Shown here: positions 23,063-34,438 of the stretch, one piece after another
Layout of the letters: the number at the start of each line of letters is the position of its first letter
Position numbering within the stretch: the first letter of the stretch is position 1
Assembly (NCBI GenBank): GCA_035578175.1
Contig: JAQMRL010000014.1
Location: 17,651,495 to 17,715,494, forward strand
Direction: 5' to 3'
From: Catonia carolina
Lineage: Eukaryota > Arthropoda > Insecta > Hemiptera > Achilidae
Length of the DNA: 64,000 bases
Made by a program: the position numbers and the translations under genes
Notes under the pieces: model-generated
The model's input: the letters and a program-made list of their open reading frames with translations, nothing else
The model's database searches: none
Told to the model about the DNA's origin: nothing

Positions 23063-23600
23063 CGTGAAGAAGCTATTCTTCAACAGTTTTGCTGACACTT
23101 GGTAAAAAAAGAAACGGTTAGGTAGATACTAGTGACACTGATAGTGAAGACGCTGGTGACATTTTTTTTAAGACGAAGAGCCGTGACGGTTATCATCGCC
23201 TGTTAATCCACACAAGGGTGTAGAAAACCACAGTGCAAAACACATTTTCTATTGAACATTTAAAATCTTACTGACTAGTATCACAGGCAAAAAACATAAA
23301 AAGTAATATCACAAAAAACAAAAAAAGGCTGTAAAGAGGCCACAAACGTAAACTTAAAACTAATATCACATTTAGCATAAATAACACAACATTGAAACAT
23401 ATATAATTAAAATCTTAAAGCTAGTAGAATATCACAACTTTGGAAATAAAATTTACATATAAAAATAAGTAATATCACAGACATAAGGATCACAAAAAGG
23501 CTGCATATGGGCCACAAAAAAATGTAAAATAAAAAAACCTATACACATGAAAGTAAACTTGAAACAAATTAAAATAAATATAACATTCCAGACACCCAAG
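23063..23600. other. AT-rich sequence with weak internal repetition
   Basis: Words such as ATATCACA and CACAAAAAGGCTG recur loosely between 23270 and 23530. No gene or element ends identified. Confidence 0.35.
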
Positions 23601-23604
23601 ACTG

Positions 23605-23840
23605 TCACACACCGTTGTATACACCGATGAATCGTGGAAATCGTAAAGCCACATCCAAAATAGGGCTTTCGTCGCCGAGTATATCCCTTAATTCTAAGGG
23701 TATCCTAAATCGTTGACGCAAAGCTGCGTAGTAGAAGCAATCAACCAAAACATGTTTGACTTTCAAAGGACAATCGCATCTGCCACACATTGGAGCACCA
23801 CCAGACGTCATGACGCTGACCACCAGCGTCACCCATGACG
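23605..23840 (-). pseudogene. LINE C-terminal fragment
   Basis: A 75-residue frame reads CGRCDCPLKVKHVLVDCFYY, then RFRIPLELRDILGDE and FLR-like RFPRFIGVY. This matches the zinc-binding-like tail (CxxC...H...C) that closes ORF2 of jockey/R1-like LINEs. The rest of the element is missing. Confidence 0.65.
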
Positions 23841-24787
23841 CTGTTGACAGGGATAGTAAAGAGGGCGATTCATTCGTGGGAAATTTAGTTCCAATTGAAT
23901 AAGGTAGCTGGTAATTGCAGTAAATAAAACATTTCTAGTTATGTAATTAAGCTTTAGGCAATATTATAGGTCACATTTATTTCTTTTAAGGTTTATGAAG
24001 AAATCATTTTCTCAGAAAAAAACACAGTTTACAAAATGCATGTAGAAGCTGCACGGTAGTGTCTTACTGTTGAGGTTGGCAGTACTGGAAAATTTTCACT
24101 TCCCTTCCTCACAACCAATCCATACGTAAAAGGCAATCTCGTGACTTTAGTATCTATATCATCCCCCCAGATCTTGCATGAATCCATACAAAGACGTTGT
24201 CTTAGGCGAGGTGTTCCACTCGGCCTTTCACGCGTCCAAAGCGAGAGTCTGTACTCTCTTCTTCAAGGCAGGGTAAGGCAACCTTGTAACGGCATTTACG
24301 TTCCCCGTTTCTTCCAGATCCTAGTCACGACCAGCCAAAGCGACTCCAAACCTCTAACCGAAGATCTCGGCTTCATGCCCCTTCGCAATTTCCACATGGC
24401 AGCCCGCACTCCCGCATTAAAATCCGTCGGAACAGCCTTTCCCGCTACGGTAGGAGCCTCATAGGAACATGTCTTCAAAGCACAAGTGTAAACTATACGG
24501 GCTCTGCACTGGGCACTCCGTAAATTTTGACAAATCCTCCTTTTGACCAAGGGTATGTACTCTTAAGTTAAATTTACTAGAATTAGAGAATAATTTAGAT
24601 TATCGATAATCAAATTACTTTTTAAAAAATTCAATTTTATTTGGAGCAACGGCAGAATCATGCTAGAGAATTCTGGAACGAACACTTACCTTTTAGATAT
24701 TGTCCCAATATTATACGCGCCTTTAAGTACATACAGTTTTATAATTATGTAAAAGTTATAGTACAGCTATTAAAAGGAAAAAAAATT
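23841..24787. other. Unidentified, with a GC-rich block
   Basis: 24140-24550 is clearly more GC-rich than its surroundings, with overlapping frames on both strands (107 codons plus, 84 codons minus). No known domain was recognised. It may be part of a retrotransposon. Confidence 0.3.
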
Positions 24788-25551
24788 GTTGTAAAAACAC
24801 TCACACGACTTTCTCTTACCAATGAAAATAATTAACAATATAACCTAATATTAGTAATAAAACATTAGAAATAAATAAACAAACTAACCTCAAATAACAT
24901 TACCTTATATTAATCATAAGTGAAAGACGCAAAATAAAAATCAACCTCAGTTTGGCTTAAAATAGGGAAAATCACTCTTTCACGCCAAACTAGGCTTTGT
25001 AGAGAAAAATGCGCTAAATAAAAGTTGTAGATATTTTAATTTCCTACAAATTTGATTATGTACACTTTTGTCGTAAAATGCATTCTAAGGCTGAAATCGT
25101 AAAAATATCTATTTTTTAGATGTTTCCGTGAGAATAAAACAGAGAATCGTTAATTACCGCTAAACTAAGCATTATACAAAAAAATATTGAATCAATTATT
25201 ATAGGATTTTAAATCCTCTACAACTTTTGTTATATACATTTTTGCGCTTAAATGCATATTAAAGCCGCAATCTTAAAAAAAACAATGGAAGAATTTTATC
25301 AGACATGAAGCCTGCCCTATCTTGTAGAGCATAAAAAATTTATTAATGAGGCGATTTAAAAAAAAACCGTCGGAGCCGTTTATGAGAAAATCAAATATGT
25401 GAAAAATTACACGAATAAACTACTACTTCTGTTTGACCGATTTTGATGAAAATATTCGTGTCGAGTCCTCTAGTGGTATCTAACTTAAGTGTCATGTTTC
25501 AAGTTCGTTCGATGTTCCGTTCTTGAGATATTTTGTTCACACACACACTTA
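24788..25551 (-). mobile_element. HINE-A copy ending at its microsatellite
   Basis: The 3' tip GTAAAAACACTCACACGAC through to TTGTTCACACACACAC is present; everything 5' of the microsatellite is lost. Confidence 0.85.
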
Positions 25552-25704
25552 AACACGTATACTGTGGACAATTCGAACTGGCACAACACTTGTTCTACGT
25601 GTACACACAGTTCCGTATAAAGTATATCCAATAACTATATTCTTTCAACAAGGTTTACAAAAAATATTAATGTACGCAAAAGCCTACAACCCAATTTCAA
25701 TGTT

Positions 25705-26098
25705 GTTGTTGTTTAGGTCAACAGCCGAAAGGCTGGTTTGAACCTCTAGAGGTTTTACTAAGTAAAACGAGGAGTGAGGTGGTTTACCATTGCCTTCCTC
25801 AATGAGTAGAAAAGTACGCTTCTCAGCATGCCGGGCCCTCTGAAAAGCACAATTTCCCACTCTGTAAATGACAACTTCACTTCATTCACCACAGGGTCTG
25901 GCTGTACAATGAAATTCATTACTTTCAGAGGAGATAACTCTGATTAGTGTCTTTTACACCTCTACCTCTTCTGTTCTTAAATGATTCAGTCATTTAATTG
26001 GCTGACCATGTGATAAGAAACAGAACTATTTATTTTAGCCCTGCAACTAACAGATTGAGTGTAAATAATTTGACACTCCACCTGCCTGTTATGGGCAA
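25705..26098 (-). mobile_element. SINE B, near full length
   Basis: From the GTTGTTGTTGTTTAGGTC tail through GGTTTACCATTGCCTTCCTC to the CTGCCTGTTATGGGCA head. No clear target duplication was found. Confidence 0.85.
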
Positions 26099-26271
26099 GA
26101 TTATTAATAAGAACAGTGAAAACAAAGCGTAGTGACTGTGCGTGAGTCGGACATTAGTGATTGTATACTTTTGTGACTGTACCGTCGTTGCATGGCGAGG
26201 GGCGAAGAGTGGAGTAGATAAACACCGAAGCTGCTTGTGCCAATTCGAATTATCCAAGGTATACCAATCCC

Positions 26272-27058
26272 TAAAAATCTGGTGTGAAACACTCACACAA
26301 CTTTCTCTTGCCAATGCAAATAATTAATAATAAACCTAACATTATTAATAAAATATTAGAAATAAACAAAAACTAACCTCAAAAACATAACCTTATTTTA
26401 ATCATGAGTGAATGACGCAAAATGACAATCGAACTCAGTTTGGCTTAAAAATACGGAAAATCACGCTTTCACGCTAAACTAGGCTCTGTAGAGAAAAATG
26501 CTCTAAACAAAAGTTGTAGATCTTTTAATTTTCTATAAATTTAATTATATACACTTTTGTCGTAAAATGCATACTAAGACCGAAATGTTAAAAAAATCAA
26601 TTTTTCTCACGTTTTCGTAAGAAAAAAAAAACAGAAAATCGCAAATTACCGCTAAACTAAGCGTTATACAAAAAAATGTTTGAAATAAAAGTTGTAGAAT
26701 TTTACATTCTCTACAACTTTTATTATATAACGTTTTGCGCTAAAATGCATATTAAAGCCGCAATCTTAAAAAGAAAATGTTTTTACGTAAAAACAGCCTT
26801 AAGCAGAATTTTAGCAAACATGGCGCCTACCCTATATTGTAGAGCATAAAAAATGTAGTAAACCAGTTGATTTTAAAAAAAATCGTAGGACTAGTTTTTG
26901 AGAAAATCGCAAAAAAGTGAAAAATTATACGAATAAACTACTACTTCCGGTTGACCGATTTTGATGAAAATGTTCGTGTCGGGTCCGGTAGTGGTATGTA
27001 ACTTAAGTTTCAAGTTTCAAGTTCGTACGATGTTCCGTTCTTGAGATATTCTGTTCAC

Positions 27059-27142
<84 letters not shown>

Positions 27143-27298
27143 ACACAGACACACACACAGACCAATCGCTAAAAACATGTTTTTTGGGTTCAGGGGGTCT
27201 GAAAACGTATAGATCCGGTGAAAACTCGATTTCGAAAAATCGACATGAAAACAATACTTTCCTTCCTATATATTCATATAGGCAAGAGAAAGTAAAAA
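26272..27298 (-). mobile_element. HINE-A copy, full length
   Basis: Complete from CTGGTGTGAAACACTCACAC to GGCAAGAGAAAGTAAAAA. AC microsatellite at about 27056-27160. One of the least decayed copies, and the closest to the family consensus. Confidence 0.9.
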
Positions 27299-27428
27299 AC
27301 ATTTTTTTTGGGTTCAGGGGGTCAGAAATCGTGTAAATCCGGTAAAAAATTGATTTCGAAAAATCGACATGAAAACAATACTTTCCTTCCTACATATTCA
27401 TATTTATAGGCAAGAGCAAGTAAAAAAT
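27299..27428 (-). mobile_element. Extra tandem HINE-A 5' end
   Basis: Immediately after the complete copy, a second 5' terminus (GGGTTCAGGGGGTCAG to GGCAAGAGCAAGTAAAAA) repeats the last ~125 bp, without the microsatellite. Confidence 0.85.
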
Positions 27429-28198
27429 TGAACACAAGTTGAAAAGTGAAGAGTATATAAACAAAAATTTATCGCAACAAATTCTTTCTGGACTTAGAAG
27501 GGAGAGAGAATTAATGTAATAAATAATAAAACAACAAAAGTTATTATACGGTATTAACATAATTCTGTGTGTAAATTACAGAAAAGGATTGCATTAGAAC
27601 ACTTTATCTCTTAGACAACAGAATGGAAATTATTAAAAAAATAATAACACAACCAAAAAAAAAAAAAAAATGAAAAAATGAATATAAATAGTCTCTGATA
27701 TGAAAAACTAAAAAAAGAAACAATAAACAGAGTACGGTGCAGTAATATTCATATACATATCTACAGAGAGTGTATAGTCAGATCTTCCCAGAAGAAAATA
27801 AACAGCTGTTCTATTTAAATGTTCATTTCGCATTTTAGAGACGGGGCAAACAAACCCTGGCCAACGCTCACCCATTATAGACTCGAATGGGAGGGTAACA
27901 GTGCACTAATACTTTGCTTAGGGGTAAAGGGGTGGGTTAACCCATTCTTTCCTTATAACATGGCAGATCCACCCACGGGATGTTTAAAGAGAAATTCAAA
28001 TGCAGTGTACGTCTGCTTTGTATTTTTCATTGTTGTTTTTTTGTTTCGTTTTAATACAGCATCGTATTTAAAATAACATTCGCTCGTTTCTTCCTTATTT
28101 AATAAAATTTTGTTTTAATTTCCACTGTAGTACTAAAATAATTATCAAAATTTTATTATTATACAATTTTACATGGAAATATTTTCATATCGAATACA
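27429..28198. other. Sequence without recognised features
   Basis: Contains an A run near 27650-27672 and an 85-codon frame (27819-28076) with a hydrophobic C-terminal stretch but no recognisable family. Confidence 0.4.
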
Positions 28199-28755
28199 GT
28201 TGTTTAGGTCAACAGCCAACTTTTTTTTGTTTTGGTTTTTTTTTGGTTTAACGGTAAAGGATGAAATAATTTTTTGTAATGTACGAAAATATGCCGTGCC
28301 TGAATGGGATTCGAACCCAAGGCCGCATGATGAGAGGCGAGCACGTTACTAAAATGCGCCAATGCGGCCGGACAAGCCAATAGGTTGGTTTGAACCTTTA
28401 AAGGCTTTACTAAGTAAAATAAGGAATTAGGTGGTTTACCTCTGCCTTCCTCACTGAGTGGAAAATTACCTGATGCTTATCAGCATGCCCGGTCCACCGA
28501 AAAGCATCTACTTTCCACCCTGCAAATGACACCTTCACATCATTAACCAAAGGGTCTGGCTGTATAATGAAATTCATTACTCTCAGAGGAGATAACTCTG
28601 ACTAGTGTCTTTTATACCTCTACATTTTCTGTTCTTAAATGATTCAGTAATATAATTGGCAAAACATGTAATAAGAAACAGAACTATTCTTGTAGCCCTG
28701 GAACTATCAGATCGAGTGCAAATAATTTAAAACTCCACCAGCCCGTTATGGGCTA
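28199..28755 (-). mobile_element. SINE B split by SINE C
   Basis: Tail TTGTTTAGGTCAACAGCC at 28199, interrupted at 28220-28374, and continuing from CAATAGGTTGGTTTGAACC to the CCGTTATGGGC head near 28750. Confidence 0.85.
28220..28374 (-). mobile_element. tRNA-derived SINE C inside SINE B
   Basis: B box complement GGATTCGAACCC near 28308 and the head complement TGCGCCAATGCGGCCGG. Flanked by AGCCAA (28214-28219 and 28375-28380). This orders the two families in time at this site. Confidence 0.85.
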
Positions 28756-28965
28756 TTCAAATATAGTACTAACTCTTTAACCGATCTAATGTCAGTTATT
28801 TGGTAACAAATAACTAATTTTGAAGATTTTTTTACACTGAAATTCATTAATTTTATATTAATATACAGTATTAATTGAAAAACCATCTGTTATTTTCAAC
28901 TTATGGTCAAAATTACTTAGTATTTCATGCAGTCAATTTTTTTTTTTAATTACGTTTGTTTTGTT
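28756..28965. other. Short AT-rich spacer
   Basis: No feature recognised. Confidence 0.5.
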
Positions 28966-29920
28966 TTTTACTTTCTCTTGCCTATATGAATATATATAGG
29001 ACGGAAAGTGTTGTTTTCATGTAGATTTTTCAAAATCGAGATTTCACTGGGTCTACACGTTTTCAGAACCTCTGAATCCCAAAAACATGTTTTTAGCGAT
29101 TGGTCTGTGTGTGTGTGTGTGTGTGTGCGCGCGCACGTGTGTGAACAGCATATCTAAAGAACGGAACATTGTACGAACTTGAAACTTAAGTTAGAAACCA
29201 CTACCAGAGCCGACACGAATATTTTCATCAGAACCAGTCAACCGGAGGTAGTAGTTTATTCGTGTAATTTTTAACTTTTTTGCGGTTTTCTCAAAAGTTG
29301 GTTCTACGATTTTTTTTGTTAAAATCTCCTAGTTTACTCAATTTTGTATGCTCTACAAAATAGGGTAGGCGCCATGTCTGCTGAAATTCTTGGTAAGGCT
29401 GTTTACACGTAAAAAAATAGGTTTTAAAGATTGCGGCTTCAATATGCATTTTAGCGCAAGAATGTGTATAATAAAAGTTGTAGAAAATTTAAAATCCTAC
29501 AACTTTTATTTCAAACATTTTTTGTATAACGCTTTGTTTAGCGGTAATTAGCGATTTTCTGTTTTTTCTCACGAAAACGTGTGACAAATCGATTTTTTTA
29601 AAACTTCGGGTTTAGTATGCATGTTACGACAAAAGTGTATTAATTAAATTTATAGGAAATTTAAAGATCTACAACTTTTATTCATAACATTTTTCTCTAC
29701 AGAGCCTTGTTTAGCGTGAAAGAGTGATTTTCCGTATTTTAAGCCTAACTGAGGTCGATTTTCATTTTGCGTCGTTCACTCATGATTAAAATAAGGTTAT
29801 GTGTTTTAAGGTTAGTTGTTTGTTTATTTCTAATGTTTTATTATTAATCTTACGATATATTGTTAATTATTTGCATTGCCAAGAGCAAGTCGTGTGAGTG
29901 TTTGGCACCAGATTTTTTTA
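28966..29920 (+). mobile_element. HINE-A copy, full length
   Basis: 5' TTTTTTACTTTCTCTTGCC, GT microsatellite at about 29105-29143, internal hairpin near 29473-29512 and 3' GTCGTGTGAGTGTTTGGCACC. Confidence 0.9.
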
Positions 29921-30588
29921 TAACCAAATCTCAAATGAACCTGTATTTAAAGTTACAATATATTTTATGTAAGGAAGTTCATTACATTTGAAACACCCCT
30001 CTTAGATAAAACTGCATCGAGTGCACTATAAAATTTGTAATAAAATTTGAATTTTTCTTTTAGTTTCTCTACAATATTAACAGAAAGGTTATTCCGGTTT
30101 CCCAAACCCGATTTATTATGCATGAGTTTGATAATAAAACTTTTGAAGTACGAGCTTTCAACTACATGTAGGACAAGTTGTTCTTTTTAGTTTTCCTAAT
30201 TTGGGGTAACAATATTAGTTTATGCAATACGGGCGTTAGTTCACTTCAAAGATGGGTTCAGAGTTTAATTTCATTTTAAAATTGTATACGATCAAAGATG
30301 AAGTTAGAACATGATTTTCTATTTGCTTTGTAGTACTGCTGAACTTAATGAAATTTATAGAGTTCAAATAAAATAACAAGACATGTGTTTTTATAGATAA
30401 AATTTTATTGATTTTGCGAAAAGCTTTAACTCTCTGACAAATTTTGAAGCAGTATTAGATTTTTCTTGACCATTTATCAATGACTAGTACAACGGGAACT
30501 TTTTTGACTAGAAGTCCAACCTTTTAAGTGGCAGCCCAAAATATTTCAGCATATACGGCATTGAATTCATCTAATAGAAATTTTAAAA
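29921..30588. other. Unidentified sequence
   Basis: On the minus strand, short broken frames such as GVSNVMNFLT suggest a decayed coding fragment, but I cannot assign it. Confidence 0.3.
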
Positions 30589-30743
30589 AAATCAGGTGTA
30601 AAATACCCCCAAGTTTTGCTAATGCAAATAATTAACAATATAACCTAACATTAGTAATAAAGCATTAGAAGCGAACAAAAAACATAACCTTTTAATCATG
30701 AGTGAATGTGACAAAATGAAAATCAACCTCAGTTTGGCTTATG
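30589..30743 (-). mobile_element. HINE-A 3' fragment
   Basis: Starts with a degenerate tip (CAGGTGTAAAATACCCCC) and runs to CCTCAGTTTGGCTTA, where the next transposon begins. Confidence 0.75.
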
Positions 30744-30795
30744 TACAGGCACGTATCCAGAATTTGTTTTTTTTTTTTGGGTGTTCAAAATAAAA

Positions 30796-32122
30796 TACAG
30801 GGTGATTAGAAATGAAATAGACAGCTTCTTAAACATCAAACTGGTGTATTTGAATATAGTAAATGATATAGGTTTGTAGGAAATGTTTTAAAGTTTATGT
30901 TGGTACAACTGTTGCTAGCATTTTGTTGTTGGCTGCTGTTACAACGACCAGTCTATAAAAATGGCCGCTACTCAAGTGGAGAAAGCTTATTGTGTTCTTG
31001 AATTAGCCAAAACAAACTCGGTTACGGTTGTTCAACGTCATTTCAGAACAAGGTACGGTAAACCACCACCAACAAGGCAATCAATCTATGACTGGTATAA
31101 ACATTTTGAAAACAGCGAATGTCTGTGTAAAATGAAGAGTACTGGACGACCTTCTGTTACAGAAGAACAAATTGATAGTGTTCGTGATGTTTATGTACGA
31201 AGTCCAGGAAAATCTACTAGATCAGCAAGTTTAGAATAGCAAATTCCTCAACCGACTATGTGGAAAATTCTGCTGAAACGTTTGAAAATGATACCTTATA
31301 AATTGCAGTTAGTACAAAGTTTAAATACCAGTGATAAAGTCGAACGTAAAAATTTTTGTCTGGAGATGCAACATTGTGTTGAAAATGACGACGCATTCTT
31401 TAATCGCCTAATTTTCACATTAGTGGAAAAGTTAATAGACATAAAGTTAGATTACGGGGTACAGAAAACCCAAAAATAACTTTACAGCATACACGCGATT
31501 CCCCTAAAGTAAACGTCTTTTGCACGATATCTCGTGAAAAGGTTTACGGGCCGTTCTTCTTTCACTAAGTGTCAGTAACCGGAGTAATTTATCTGGACAT
31601 GTTGAACGAATAGTTAATGCCTCAACTCCAGGAAGATAGTGATAACTTCATTCTAGAACAAGATGGAGCCCCGCCTCACTGGCACTTACAGGTCAGAAAT
31701 TATCTCGATGAACGTCTTCCTAGACGATGGATCGGCTGTGCAAGTGAGGCAAACACTGTGTTTACGCCGTGGCCACCTCGTAGTCCAAACTTAACGCCCT
31801 CCGACTTTTTCTTATGGGGTTATGTAAAAGACAAAGTTTTTGTACCACCACTTCCTGTAGATATCGGTGACCTAAAACAACGTATCGTAAATGCTCTTGC
31901 CACAAATGACCGTCATATGCTTAATCGTGTGTGGGAAGAATTCGACTACCGTGTTGATATCTGTCGTGTTACAAATGTGCACACATTGAACAGCTGTAAA
32001 TATTTTCAATAAAAACTTAAAGAATTCTTCTACATAATCATTTAAGTGATTACCTTAACTTTTCAAAAATAAATTTTCTATAAGCTATCGAAACTGTCTA
32101 TTTAATTTACAATTACTCTGTA
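30796..32122 (+). mobile_element. Mariner-like transposon, nearly complete
   Basis: Imperfect ~30-bp inverted ends: left CAGGGTGATTAGAAATGAAA, and right reading, on the opposite strand, CAGAGTAATTGTAAATTAAA. Both continue to ATAGACAG and are flanked by TA (30796-30797 and 32121-32122). About 1.33 kb, the usual size of a single-gene Tc1/mariner-class element. It encodes the transposase relic 30961-32012. Confidence 0.9.
30961..32012 (+). pseudogene. Mariner-like transposase, disrupted
   Basis: The ATG at 30961 opens an N-terminal helix-turn-helix of the DUF4817-like type: YCVLELAKTNSVTVVQRHFR, then GKPPPTRQSIYDWYKHFE and the hinge STGRPSV. A TAG at 31237 stops it after SASLE. The frame resumes (IPQPTMWKILLKRLK), then shifts near 31410, where ~6 codons with the first catalytic Asp are missing. 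The last frame (31617-32012) has the second Asp in EQDGAPPHW and the third in SPNLTPSDFFLWGYVKD, 46 residues apart, followed by the full C-terminus. Inactive, but its ends could in principle be mobilised in trans. Confidence 0.9.
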
Positions 32123-32279
32123 TAGTATACCAAAGCGCATACATAAATTTGTTTCCTCGTTTAGTGTTAACTATTTTAGATGTTTCTGAAAGCTCTTGTT
32201 GCAGCCCCATTCTCAGCATTTGCTCATTGTACCTTTTCTCCTTTCTTCTGTCCATCTGGTGTTCTGTTTTTGTTTTATC

Positions 32280-32950
32280 TGTAGACTTTTGTCCTCTCTT
32301 CTATCCACCCAGTGTTGCCTTATTGTCCTTCATGGAAACCCTTAAAGTCTGTAATTAATTGTCTGAATCTGGTACGCTTCATTAAGTTTCCTCGGTTTAT
32401 TCCGGTTTTCTCAATTGTGAAACACCTGAAAATTTTTCTTTTTCGCTCACTGTAGACTTTTGTCCTCTCTTCTATCTACCCAGTGTTCTGTTTTGTCCTT
32501 CATGAAAACCTTTTAAGTCTGTAATTAATTCTCTGAATCGGGCAGGTTTCATTAAGTTTTCTCGGTTTATTCCGGTTTTCTCAATTGTGAAACACCTAAA
32601 ATATTTTTTCTTTCGCTCACTGTAAACTTTTGTCCTCTCTTCCATCCACCCAGTATTCTGTTTTGTCCTTCATGAAAACCCTTAAAGTGTGTAATTACTT
32701 GTCTAAATCTGGTACGTTTCAGTAAGTTTCCTCAGTTTATTCCGGTTTTCTCAATTGTGAATCACCTGAAAAATTTTCTTTTTCGCTCACTGTAGACTTT
32801 TGTCCTCTCTTCTATCCACCCAGTGTTCTTTTTTTGACCTTCATGGAAACCCTTTAAGTCTGTAATTAATCGTCTGAATCTGGTACGTTTCATTAACTTT
32901 CCTCAGTTTATTCCGGTTTTCTCAAGTGAGAAACACCTGAAAAACTTTTT
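32280..32950. repeat. Tandem array, four ~170-bp units
   Basis: Unit starts TGTAGACTTTTGTCCTCTCT at 32280, 32451, 32621 and 32791, i.e. 170-171 bp apart. Units end with CTCAATTGTGAAACACCTGA. More diverged half-units flank the array at about 32165-32279 and 33040-33220. Confidence 0.95.
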
Positions 32951-33492
32951 CTTTACTATATAAAGAAATTATCAATTATAATGAGTATTTTTTCTCGTAT
33001 GGGGCCAATTTTAGACCACATGACGTGACTTAGAAAGTTTCTGGAAGCTCGTTTTACAACCCATATTCTAGACATTCGCTTATTGTAGCTTTTATCATTT
33101 TTTTGCCCACTCTGTGTTCTGTTTTTTTCTTCATGGAAATCGTTAAAATCTGTAATTATTTGTCTAAATTTGGTTCATTTCATTAAATATCCTTGGTTCA
33201 TTCCAGTTTTCTGAATATTCTTTCTCACTTCTTAACACCATTCATCAGTTACCTTAGGTTTAAATTGTTTAAAATCTTAACAAATTATTTAATCAACAGG
33301 TTGTCATCCATTCTGTACAGTTGCCCCTAAAATTTTTGTTTTTTTCTAACGTTCCATTAATCATTAATTTTCCTTGTACGCACAAACAATTTTTTCTGGG
33401 AGGGGCAAATATCCCTTTTGCCCTCTTCTGGATACGTGCCTTCAATATAATGTCTTAATCAAGTTCCAATTTCATCTTTGTAGCATTTTTAG

Positions 33493-33633
33493 TTTTTTAC
33501 TTTTTCTTGCCTACCTATATGAATATAATAGGAAGGAAAGTATTGTTTTCATGTCGATTTTTCGAAATTGAGTTTTCACCGGATCTACACGTTTCCAGAC
33601 CCCTGAACCCAAAAAACATGTTTTTAGCGATTG

Positions 33634-33709
<76 letters not shown>

Positions 33710-34160
33710 ACAAAATATTTCAAGAACGGAACATTGTACGAACTTGAAACTTTAAACTTAAGTTTCATACCCTTACCGGACCTGTGTGTGTGTGTGTGTG
33801 AGCAGAATATCTGAACAACGAAACAACGTACGAACTTGAAACTTAAGTTAGATACCACTAGAAGACCCGGCACATACATTTTTATCAAAATCGGTCAACC
33901 CATTGTACATTTTTTTAAATGTACAATGGGTTGACCGCATTTTCTCTACTGAACCTAGTTTAGCGTGAACGAGTGATTATTCGTATTTTTAATCTAAACT
34001 GCGGTTGATTTTAATTTTGCGTCTTTCACTCACGATTAAAATAAGGTTATGTTTTTTGAGGTTAGTTTATTTCTAATGTTTTATTATAAAATTTAGGTTT
34101 CTTTGGTCATTTTTTGCATTGGCAAGAGAAAGTTGTGTGAGTGTTTCACACCAGAATTTT
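33493..34160 (+). mobile_element. HINE-A copy with palindromic internal deletion
   Basis: 5' TTTTTTACTTTTTCTTGCC, GT/GC microsatellite at about 33637-33710, and a repeated second segment with a short GT run at 33784-33800. A jump at the palindrome 33892-33937 leads straight to the 3' region GCATTTTCTCTACTGAACC and hairpin GTGTGAGTGTTTCACAC. Confidence 0.9.
33892..33937. repeat. Perfect 21-bp palindrome at HINE-A deletion
   Basis: Arms CGGTCAACCCATTGTACATT(T) and the exact complement are separated by TTTT. CGGTCAACC belongs to the HINE-A body; the mirrored copy does not. Confidence 0.95.
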
Positions 34161-34438
34161 AAATATTTTATCAAATTTTACGCAATCTAAAAGCTAATTT
34201 TATTTTTAAATAATTTTTATGGTATAAATAATTTTTAAAATAATTTCTATGGTACAGCAGGCCTTCTAAACAAGTATATTTCGCGTAAAAGCTTGATTTT
34301 TAAAATTGACAAAGGTATAACATTTCATACCAGTATTTCGTATAAAAGGCAAGAGAAAATACAAAACCTTTCGGAATTTTGTGCGAAACAAAAAAAAATT
34401 CTAAATTGTAAATTGAAAAATAACAACAAAAAAACACA

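Larger units (their letters stand above)
30748..33443. mobile_element. Composite TIR element (hAT-like ends) carrying a mariner-like element and tandem array
   Basis: The left end CAGGCACGTATCCAGAATTT and the right end TTCTGGATACGTGCC are inverted repeats of ~16 bp. Just inside lie a T-run/GGGTG on the left and GGGAGGGGC on the right. The sequence style resembles non-autonomous hAT elements, but no target duplication could be confirmed. It contains the mariner-like element 30796-32122 and a ~170-bp tandem array. Confidence 0.55.

Noticed and set aside
24141..24550. A conserved gene in the GC-rich block
   Set aside because: GC content is raised on both strands, but no frame shows a domain I recognise and neither runs beyond ~107 codons. 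Left as unidentified.
32280..32950. CRISPR-like array
   Set aside because: The units are head-to-tail 170-bp repeats without unique spacers, in a eukaryotic transposon context.
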